Source of the DNA: Moringa oleifera
Lineage: Eukaryota; Streptophyta; Magnoliopsida; Brassicales; Moringaceae
Direction of reading: 5' to 3'
Assembly: GCA_021397835.1 (NCBI GenBank)
Contig: JAJFZO010000575.1
Span: forward strand, 4,779,001 to 4,843,000
Length of the DNA stretch: 64,000 bases
Part shown: piece after piece, positions 56,150 through 64,000 of the stretch
Numbering within the stretch: position 1 is the first letter of the stretch
Layout: every line of letters starts with the position of its first letter
The notes under the pieces: generated by a model
Database searches by the model: none
The model's input: the letters and a program-made list of their open reading frames with translations, nothing else
What the model was told of the DNA's origin: nothing
Position numbers and translations under genes: made by a program

Positions 56150-57051
56150 ATGAAACAGACAGAGACATTCCTTGATAACACCTAGCACGAAGTAAAAACT
56201 TGAACTGAAAATTTCCGGTACACCTATGTCCCTGAATTGTTCTGTAGTCAAATCAAAAGCTGCAATCAGGCCACGATCGAACCAACCACGAACTAGCCAA
56301 TGGAGAGCTCCATTCAAGAAGTTCGCTCTCCTAGAATCTTCGAAAACATACATACAAGGGAATTCCTCAGTTGTTTGCCAATATTTTTTTTCTCAATGAA
56401 TATAGAGAGACTGAATATAAGGAAACCAGCGCGGGGTAACAAACGAACAACTTGTAATCATCCGTACTAGAATCATAACCAAATCCACAGGCTTCAAATT
56501 GACAGGCTCTTAAACCCCATTCCAAAGATGGAATGCTCCTGGATTCCATGAATGGGCCTGGAATGCTCCTGGATTCCCTGAATGGGCCTGGAATGTTCCT
56601 AGATTCTCCAGTGGATGGGTTAACCAAGTTGATCATGTTGTCAACCGCAAGGCAAACTAGCCCATTACAGGAACCAAAGATCTGGGCCCCAGTGGTTGCT
56701 GCCTCCAGAGCCTGATTAAATGGTAAATCAAGCTGCACAGCTACTACATTGCCATCATCAGCATCGTCATCATCAGTCTCTCGGCTTCCCTCACTTTCAA
56801 TGAAGAGACGGTTAAGCGAGATGAAAATGAGTTTTTGGCTTCCGATATTTTGAAATGCTCCTTCAAGATGATTTTTAACAAACTCAAGATCAGAGATCAT
56901 ACTCTTCCATGATCTACAGACGTAACGGAATCGAAGGAGGGACTTGACTGGTAATCTTGGTAGTAAATCTTGAATTATCGGCTCGGGAAAGCATGCAAAT
57001 ATATATTTTTTGAACTGGCTGATGCTGTTGTTGTCCCTCTGTTATCTTCAT
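56150..57051 (-). pseudogene. F-box/FBA pseudogene (array copy 9) with an in-frame 30-bp repeat
   Basis: The ATG at 57051 (MKITEGQQQHQPVQKIYI) is intact, but one extra base in the T run at 57006-57011 shifts the frame before PEPIIQDLLPRLPVKSLLRF. A second extra base, in the T run at 56384-56391, breaks it again after YSLRKK. Similarity stops near 56150 after LGVIKECLCLF, so the last third is gone. The FBA part carries a 30-bp direct repeat (units 56530-56559 and 56560-56589, then a partial) coding for GPFRESRSIP-like decapeptides. It is the divergent partner of small-protein copy C. Confidence 0.88.
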
Positions 57052-57211
57052 TGCACCTTCAAAGGAGAATAGAGATAAGCTCACAACAGATGCTGCAACA
57101 ATAAAGGGTGAGAAAGACTGCCGTTGGCGAAAGATGATCGATTCTTGGGAGAACAGAGGGATAAGGGAGTCATGAATTACAGGAAACACAAAAGAAAACA
57201 AAAAAGAACAG

Positions 57212-57254
<43 letters not shown>

Positions 57255-57700
57255 CTTAAGAGGTGACAAACGAGGAGTTGCTTTTTAAATCTCATATAAC
57301 TGACAGCTAAAAACTGGATTGGGAAGGCGCCATCAGCGACTGGGTATGTACTGTAGACCCTTCTGCTTGCGGAATATTTATAGAAATAAATTAATATAAA
57401 ATATCAGCTGGGGCTTTAAATGAAAAAAGCAAAGGTTATTTTGAGGAGAACCGGAAAATAAGTAAAATGTAGAGCAGATAAGTGACACGGAGAGGGGGGA
57501 AATGGTGCGAGTTACGACTGCGGTAAGAAGGAACAGTGTCTCGAGCAAGTCCTTCTCCGTCCTCTCTATGGAAGTCTAAGTTCCTTTTATATCTCTACAC
57601 GAAGCAATTTATCTTGGCTTTGATAATAAGCTTGACCTATTTTTTTCACTTCAAAAACTGCTTCGTTTTTTGTAAACTATATATGCAGTGAAAAATTAAA
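57052..57700. promoter_or_regulatory. Shared divergent promoter, pseudogene 9 / small-protein copy C
   Basis: A long (GA)n tract at 57215-57252 lies in the old F-box leader. The 24-bp element is at 57397-57420. The non-coding first exon of the small gene ends in GAAGTCTAAG, where the other copies have GTGTAAG, GGGTAAG or TTGTAAG, so its GT donor is lost here. The acceptor GCAG before 57689 remains. Confidence 0.65.
57215..57252. repeat. (GA)n microsatellite
   Basis: Nineteen uninterrupted GA units. Shorter GA tracts occupy the same leader position in copies 1, 2, 4, 5 and 8. Expansion here accompanies loss of gene function. Confidence 0.92.
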
Positions 57701-57791
57701 ATGAAGTTCCTGGATTGGCACTTGAAGATTGCGGTTGCCTCCGCTCTGATTGGAGGTTCTATGGAGTTTTTCATGGTCAAGACTGGCTTCT
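57701..57791 (+). pseudogene. Small membrane protein gene, copy C (exon 1 only)
   Basis: Reads MKFLDWHLKIAVASALIG, then GSMEFFMVKTGF, from an ATG two codons inside the family start, which is ATT here. The donor TTCT|GTGTGAG is present, but the intron runs only to about 58120. There the sequence switches to a copy of the 3' flank of F-box copy 7. No exon 2 (DKVTVLE to LNPWRNHD) is found before copy D. Confidence 0.8.
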
Positions 57792-58127
57792 GTGTGAGAA
57801 ATCTCCGTTTTTTTTCTTCTTTTTTAAAGAATTTTCTTCCTGTTTGTTATTACAATTTCCTGCATGCAATTCAAGTTTGTTTTGACTTAATTGGAAGGGA
57901 TTTTTTTTTCCCTATTGTTGCTTATATTCTAGCAAGAGCATGCTGGTGCGATGCTTAATTAGTTTTCTTGAAGCTCTTTTATTGATTTAGTAGCTTTCTT
58001 TTTAGAGGAGCCAAAGTAGAGTAATCTCTGTCAAAATCTTATCAGATACTACTTGAGCTAGTTAGAGTGCAAATTTTCAACTTGAACAGAGAAACTTGAA
58101 TGGAAAATATAATTACAGAGAAAGAAA

Positions 58128-58447
58128 TCTTCGGTTTCTTCCTTTCATTCTCTCAAAACTAAATATTAGACATGATTAGCAGGTTGATCGTGCGGTGTAT
58201 TTTGAAAAGGGAACCCATGACTTGCATTCACTTTGATACCGAGAAAACCACGTGGTAGAAACTATGCTAGGCAAGGTTTTAACATGGCTGCACCCCTATA
58301 TCCAACGCCTACTCTCTTGCTTTCCATGATAGTGCAGAAGTCAATGGATAATACCCTCTTGACTGAAATCATGATTCAAAGAAAGAAAATACAAGGAGTT
58401 TGCCTGCTGAACCAGATAGGATCCCATTTCTTTAGTACCTATTGGGA
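58128..58447. repeat. Displaced copy of the 3' flank of F-box copy 7
   Basis: About 320 bp nearly identical to 51712-52028 (for example the shared CTTCCTTTCATTCTCTCAAA and GATAGTGCAGAAGTCAATGG). The match runs through the stop codon and the last few codons of copy 7 (CCCAATAGGTAC on the minus strand), then ends at 58447. So an F-box copy stood here and was deleted except for its final codons. Confidence 0.85.
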
Positions 58448-59232
58448 TCTTTACATTTTGATCTAAACATTTTCAATTGCGGGATAAAATTGCTTGTAAA
58501 GAACTGAGTATAATTTGTTAAAGTGGTACTAAAATTCAATTGATCATCAGTCAAGATAGATGAAGTTTACAGAGAAATTTGGTAAAACCTGATCATCCAA
58601 TGCTGCTGCACATTCCTGAGATTAGTAATTCCAATTGTTTGCAGTACTAACAATATAATATATATATATATATATAAGAAGAGAAGTAAACATGAGTGGG
58701 GAAGGCATCCTTTTCTGGGAATGAACAGTTGATCACCTGAATGGCCAAGCGCATAGAACAAGCATGGATTGTGATCCCACGAAATATTTTTTGGATTAAT
58801 ATATGGGTGGAAAATTTTCTGCTTCATATATAGACCTGTTAAGCAAGATCGGTTAATGTGTTTTTTCTTTTATTATCTTTCACCATCAGTTCACTTTACC
58901 AGAGCTTCAGCAAGATTACTCATCATAATATTTTTTTTTTCTTCTTTTCTACATGTCCAGGAGGATTTCACCGTTGTTAACAATGTACAAGAGCTTCAGC
59001 ATTTTTCATATATGAATATATCACTGGATCCTGTGAGTCATGCATGGATTCCTCTGACATGTTTTCTGGAACTATTAGTGTTATTAGCCATGGTGGTTAA
59101 CTGCTAAGTTGATCATGAGTTGCATTCTGACGAATTGTGGATGGAAAGACAAGAGAAAACCTATGACTTACATTCACTTTTCAATTGAAACACAAGACAG
59201 TCAGCCTCAGTTGAAAATTGAAACCCATTTCT
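58448..59232. other. Spacer with AT microsatellite and F-box flank debris
   Basis: An (AT)n tract at about 58653-58676. A GGGGAAGGCATCC phrase near 58700 is the usual F-box promoter phrase without a gene. About 58960-59110 matches 33985-34140. About 59095-59232 is the 3' flank of copy 10. No gene. Confidence 0.5.
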
Positions 59233-60381
59233 TCAATACTTGTATGGTGAAACCAGCGTCTCCAAGTAAGTCAGTGCTTTGAAGTCGAAGTCCGTCGGAA
59301 TGCCATGCACCTTCACTTCTCTGTATGTGTTGTTTCCTCTATCGTACATGATCAGTCTTCTGTCTAACTGTACCAGGACTTTCTCAGCATCTTCTCCTGA
59401 TCGTAGAGGCTGTAGGCGCATGTAAGAAAGAGGAATTGTGAATCTTGTCCAAGACATTGAGTCCCCATACACATTCATCTGCCAGAAGTCATGACGTTGA
59501 CTTTTGTAGCTAGAGTGAAGCAGACAGAGACGTCCTCTAATAACACTCAGCATGTAATGCTCACCTGAATCGTTCATATCCGGTGTATGCATGTGACAGA
59601 ATCGCTCCGTAGTCAAATTAAAAGCTGCAATGAAGCGATAATAGTTTTGATTCGGCAGACCACAAACCACCCAATGAAGAGCCCCATTTAAGAAGGTCCC
59701 TGTCCCAGAATATTCGAGTATAAACCTGTAAGGGAAAATCCCAACAGATTGCCAATATTTCTTTCTCAATGAATATATTGAGACTGGCAGGGAATACCAA
59801 ATGACCACCACCTTGTAATCATCTGTTCTGGAATCATAACCAAATCCATAGGCTTCAAGTTGACGGCTGCTCGTACAACATGCTGCAGATGGAGTACGGT
59901 AAGATTCGCCATATGGGCCTGGAATCATCTTGGATTCTCTAGTGGATGGGTTAAACAAGTGAATCTTGTCGTTAACAAGGAGGCAAACTAGCCCATTGCA
60001 GGAACCAAAGATCCGCTGCCCAACGTATGTTGCCCACAGAGCCTCAACATATGGTAAACCAAGCTGCACAGCTACTATTTCACCATCATTAACATCGTCA
60101 TCATCAATCTCTCGGTTTCTCTCACTTTCAAGGAAGAGACGATTATGCAAGATGAAAATGAGTCTTTGGCCTCGGTCGTTTTGAAGAGCTCGTTCCAGAT
60201 GATTTTTAATAAATTGAAGATCAGAGATAATACCCTTCCATGACCTACAGACAGAACGGAATCGAAGGAGGGACTTAACTGGCAATCTTGGTAAGAAATC
60301 TTGTATTATTGGCTCGGAAAAGCATCCAAATATATTTCTTTGAACCGGCAGATTCGGTTGTTCTCCCTCTGTTATATTCAT
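59233..60381 (-). CDS. F-box protein with FBA domain (array copy 10, intact)
   Basis: 382 residues from the conserved start (MNITEGEQPNLPVQRNIF). The frame is open 11 codons further, to 60414. F-box: SEPIIQDFLPRLPVKSLLRF, VCRSWKGII. FBA: GSCNGLVCLLV, IHLFNPSTRES, GFGYDSRTDDYKVV, LNGALHWVVCG, AFNLTTERFCHMHTPD, FWQMNVYGDSMSWTRFTIPL and MYDRGNNTYREV. It shares the QPVQ-type N-terminus with pseudogenes 3, 8 and 9. It is divergent from small-protein copy D, with 627 bp between ATGs. Predicted SCF substrate receptor, substrate unknown. Confidence 0.92.
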   Translation of the reverse strand: MNITEGEQPNLPVQRNIFGCFSEPIIQDFLPRLPVKSLLRFRSVCRSWKGIISDLQFIKNHLERALQNDRGQRLIFILHNRLFLESERNREIDDDDVNDGEIVAVQLGLPYVEALWATYVGQRIFGSCNGLVCLLVNDKIHLFNPSTRESKMIPGPYGESYRTPSAACCTSSRQLEAYGFGYDSRTDDYKVVVIWYSLPVSIYSLRKKYWQSVGIFPYRFILEYSGTGTFLNGALHWVVCGLPNQNYYRFIAAFNLTTERFCHMHTPDMNDSGEHYMLSVIRGRLCLLHSSYKSQRHDFWQMNVYGDSMSWTRFTIPLSYMRLQPLRSGEDAEKVLVQLDRRLIMYDRGNNTYREVKVHGIPTDFDFKALTYLETLVSPYKY

Positions 60382-61008
60382 TGCACGTTGAACGGAGAAC
60401 AGAGAAAAGCTCACTACAGATGCTGCAACAAGGCTGCTCGCAAAAGATGATCGACTCTTGGAAAATCAGAGGGATAAGGGAATCCAAGAATTGCAAGAAC
60501 CACAAAACAAAGCAAAAAAGAGAAGGACGAGAGAGGGGGAGTTTTAAGAGGTGACAAACGAGGCGTTGCTTTTTAAATCTCATATATATGACAATTAAAA
60601 GGGGACGGGGAAGGCGCATCCTCTGCCGGGTATGTACTGTAGACCCTTCTGCTAGCAGTTGCGAATATTAATAGAAATAAATTAATATAAAATACCAGCT
60701 GGGGCTTTAAAAGCAAAACTAAAGATTATTTTGGGAAGAACCGGAAAATAATAAAATATAGGAGCTAAGCTTAAATATAAGTAAGTGCCCAGAAAGGGGG
60801 GAAATGAAGGACACAAACTGGTGGGCGTTACGACTGCGATCAGGAGCCTAGTGCAAGTCCTCCGTTATCTATATAGAATTGTAAGTTCCTTTTATATCTC
60901 TACACAAAGCAATTTATCTTGCCTGTTGATAATGAGATTGACTTATTTTTTCACTTCAAAAAACTGCTTCGTTTTTTTTTTAAAAAAAAATTATGTATGC
61001 AGTGAGAA
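60382..61008. promoter_or_regulatory. Shared divergent promoter, F-box copy 10 / small-protein copy D
   Basis: Contains the F-box leader, GGAAGGCGCATCCTCTGCC near 60609, and the 24-bp element at 60688-60711 (one change, ACCAGCTGGGGCTTTAAA). The non-coding first exon of the small gene follows, with donor GTAAG at 60881 and acceptor GCAG before 61003. Confidence 0.7.
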
Positions 61009-62554
61009 ATGAAAACGAAGTTCCTGGATTGGTACTTGAAGATTGCGGTTGCCTCCGCCCTGATTGGAGGTTCTATGGAGCTTTTCTTGATCAAGACTGA
61101 CTTCTGTGTGAGAAACCTCCGTTTTCTTTTTCTTCTTTTTCGAATCTCCTTCCTGTTTGTTATTACAATTTGCTGCATGCAATTCAAGTTTGTTTTGATT
61201 TAATTGCAAGGGATTTTTCTTTTGTATTTTTTTTGGCAATTTTTACTTAAATTCTAGCAATAGCGTGCTGATGCGTCGCTTAATTAGTTTTCTTGAAGCT
61301 CTTTTGTTGATTTAGTAGCTTTCTTTTTAGAGGAGCCAAAGTAAAGTAATTTCTGTCAAAATCTAATCAAATACTACTTGAGCTAGTTAGAGTGCGAATT
61401 TTCAACTTGAACAGAGAAAGTTGAATGGAAAATATAATTTCAAAATGCTATGTTTTCTTTTACTTTTCTTTTAATGTGAAGGGATAAGATTATTTGGACT
61501 AACTAGCATTGCTTACTTTTTGTGGTAAAACATCTGTTTCTTTGACTGATCTGCTTGGATTTGGTTTCTGTTAAACTGCTGTAGATCTGTCATAAGAAAT
61601 CTTTGTGCTTAGTGCGGTTATGCACCTAAGCCTTTGTATGAATTAAAACAGCAAAGAGGAGTTTCATAGAATTTTAGCATGGTGTTGTTTGATTGCCACT
61701 GAAACGAAGGGAAAGAAAAAAGGCATATAATTCCATTTAATCCTTCTGTAAAAATGTGCAGCATCAATCATAAATGTACTTTCACTTGATGGATTGGCAT
61801 ACTCTGCTTCATATTTTACAGTAAGAAGAGACCTAATATGTTTAGGCATGAAGAAATACAGACCTTGGAGGGGAGGATAATTGTTATCATGACTCTTGAC
61901 ATAGAATAGTATATCAGATGAATAAAACATTGGAGTTAGTTATACTGATTCATCTTTTAATATAACAAATTAACGAAGGCTTGTTTTGTTATGATGACAA
62001 TTCTTGAATTGTGCAAATTATATCTGAAAAACATTAAAAAGTTTCTTTCAATTGAGATAGAGTTTCATTGGTTGTAATGACTGAATTATCTGAATGAATA
62101 TTGAGGCTGGTTTCTGCACTGTTTGTGGAACAAAGAATCATCAAATCTTGGTGACAGATTATTAGGAGCAATGAGGTTCGGAGCCATGAAATCCATAATT
62201 GCTTAGTAATGGAAGTGAAAGAAGGTGATAGATATCTGTAAAGATTGGGCTGCTTATATTTTCTTTTTCATCATGATCAATGATCATCACTATTATTGTC
62301 ATCAACTGCTTATTTATGCTGTATCATGTCATAGTCGTCACTTTCCATCAATGTCATTTATCACAATCTTTGGAGTAACTTTTTATTGAAACTTTAATCT
62401 CACTATTTTTTTTTTTTCATCTGGTGCGGATGACAAAGTGACTGTTTTGGAGTCGGAGAAGCCGGCTTGGGAAAGTTCTCCTGAGGCTCAGGCTATCAGA
62501 GAAGCTCTTAATCCCTGGAGAAATCATGATGCAGAAGCAAGAAAAGATTCTTAA
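61009..62554 (+). pseudogene. Small membrane protein gene, copy D (full coding sequence, mutated splice acceptor)
   Basis: Exon 1, 61009-61105, gives MKTKFLDWYLKIAVASALIG, then GSMELFLIKTDF. Exon 2 would be 62430-62554, giving YDKVTVLESEKPAWESSPEA, then QAIREALNPWRNHDAEARKD, S and TAA. Joined, this is 73 residues and is the best view of the family's full form. However, the acceptor dinucleotide at 62428-62429 is GG (GGTGCGG|ATGAC), where copies A and B have GGTGCAG or AGTGCAG. No nearby AG replaces it. Unless another acceptor is used, the second exon is not spliced in. If this GG were a sequencing error, D would be the functional copy. Confidence 0.6.
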
Positions 62555-64000
62555 CTGTTCTGATGCTCAGATTTTGTTTATATGAGGTTCGTGATCTGGA
62601 TAATTTACATTGGGGCCTCAAATTTGTTGTAAAGATAGACAAGCCCATTTGCTCAACTGTTGACTTGAGCAATTAACAAGTCTATCAAAGGTTTGGAAAC
62701 AGTTCTGGAATTTGATTTATGCATCTATCTGACTTGGATTCATTTTGGATTGGCTGTAGTCCTAAGCATTTATACTGCTGTGCCATTTTGCCTCATTTTT
62801 AGTTCTCATTTTAAATTTTTGATTTAAAGGTTGCGTCTGTGAATCAGAGAGTAATAGCAGAGTATGAGATGAATGGTGTATACAGACCTTCCCCTGGAAA
62901 CTAATTTCGCGCAGAAATTCTCTTGTAGTTCTCTTTGTAATAAGTGAACTTCTATGATAATAGCAAAAATTCTGCATTTTGAGGATATGTCATATGACAA
63001 CTTCTTGTTTGGAAAATTCAATTTCTAAAATATGTGGGAATACTACCAGCAGCCACCAATGTGAAGCGAGTTCCTGAGTTAATTTTTATAACCAAGTTCT
63101 CCAATGCTTAAACACTGACCAGCTTTTGTGACTGTTTATGCAGACGAGTTTACTTGGTCCAGAAAGCATTCTGAAAAATACTGCTTAAGATTCACAGGCC
63201 CTAAAGTATGTTGTGAGTTAAGTATGGACATTCTTTGTTGAGCAAGTAAGACTGTGCCTTATATGCTGAAATTATCTCAACCCAGTTGAATTATTATTAC
63301 TTGTACTTTCTCTTTGAGCAGTTGCCTGTAAAGTATTTATAAGGAGTGCTTTTTTATGAGTTATTTATTCCCAAACAATTAGTATACAGTTTATATTTCA
63401 TGTGTGTTGAAGAAAGACAATTTGTTTTCACTTTTCAATTTACTTGAAATTAACTGATCAAAAGGAAAGGTATTGCATAGTCTGATGCTTAGATTATGGA
63501 CACCTTAATAACTAATAAGTTGCAGACCAGCATATTCATGAGAGCTTGCAGTACTAACTGCAATCAGGCTGAAGCTTTTTGGTGCCCCAGATTGAAGGGC
63601 AGACTAGATAATCCTCTCATGGCAATATAATAGTTGATTCTAGATAAATTTAGGGTTCCTTAGACTTTTCAGCACAGGCAATAGTTTGGAATTTTAGATA
63701 AGACTGCTTGTCTAGTTGCTTTTGTGATTGTAGACTACATTGATTTGGTTATTTCTCTCATTTACCTTATTGAGTCTTGCAACCAGGGGCTGTTTTCGTG
63801 GCTTCAAATTTTCCACCCGCTTATCAGTGCCAAAGCTGCCTCCATGCGCAGGAACATATAACATCAAGTCCCAGCAACCTTTCGCTGGGAATAGTCTGCT
63901 TCAGTTTAATAAACTGTAGCATAATCATGTCCAGAATTTTTTTGGTAATGAAGCACATTCTTCTTGACAAAAGTAACTAAATACTCAGTTTACAAAATAA
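62555..64000. other. Right-end spacer, no gene supported
   Basis: 62555-62960 is the 3' flank of small-protein copy D, related to 50100-50520. Beyond it are only short frames. The 67-codon frame at 63777-63980 starts mid-sequence, has no recognisable motif, and could at most be part of an exon of a gene lying to the right. Confidence 0.4.

Noticed and set aside
57215..57252. CRISPR or other regular arrays
   Set aside because: The only regular repeats are microsatellites and short tandem duplications. This is plant nuclear DNA.
63777..63980. 67-codon frame at the right edge
   Set aside because: No motif, no start context and no homology to array genes. It could be part of an exon of a gene outside the window but cannot be supported.

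Overview
This is nuclear DNA from a eudicot plant. The evidence is: intron-rich genes with GT..AG borders and AT-rich introns, CT-rich leaders, a telo-box promoter, a plant nuclear tRNA-Pro, a fused 3-dehydroquinate dehydratase/shikimate dehydrogenase, a PLS-class PPR protein and a large F-box/FBA family. The species cannot be named from the sequence. From memory, the order DHQ-SDH, DUF3444 J-protein, RING-CH protein, with an F-box locus nearby, recalls the Arabidopsis interval around AT3G06350, AT3G06340, AT3G06330 and AT3G06240.

Left half, 1-32 kb: ordinary single-copy genes. In order they are the 3' part of a very acidic, internally repeated protein (1-3009, +); a ten-exon DHQ-SDH of the shikimate pathway (5709-10918, +); an intronless PPR protein (11708-13567, +); a J-domain protein with two DUF3444 domains (16174-19200, +); a tRNA-Pro(UGG) with two decayed tRNA-Pro-like relics; a nine-exon tandem-BRCT protein with TQ repeats (21190-26796, +); and an eight-exon RING-CH membrane protein (27561-31799, -). 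I rebuilt the spliced genes by hand, and every exon junction keeps the reading frame.

Right half, 33.7-63 kb: a tandem array of F-box/FBA genes, all intact copies on the minus strand. Six are intact (stops at 34397, 37242, 41156, 44760, 52016 and 59233). Four are recognisable pseudogenes (about 39.4-40.1, 47.5-47.75, 54.3-55.4 and 56.15-57.05 kb), and smaller relics lie around 33.8, 39.3, 54.15 and 58.4 kb. Four plus-strand copies of a second, unrelated gene lie between them. It encodes a small single-pass membrane protein of about 73 residues in two coding exons (starts at 42858, 48575, 57701 and 61009). Where promoters are preserved, the small gene and an F-box gene are divergent and share an intergenic region of 550-650 bp that carries a nearly invariant 24-bp element. 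The array has therefore grown by duplicating a divergent gene pair, followed by block duplication, inversion, truncation and decay. Each small-gene copy has a different lesion.

The rest is AT-rich spacer, microsatellites, and one decayed Ty1/copia gag fragment near 51.2-51.7 kb. All names of relatives come from recognition of motifs and memory of families, not from a search.
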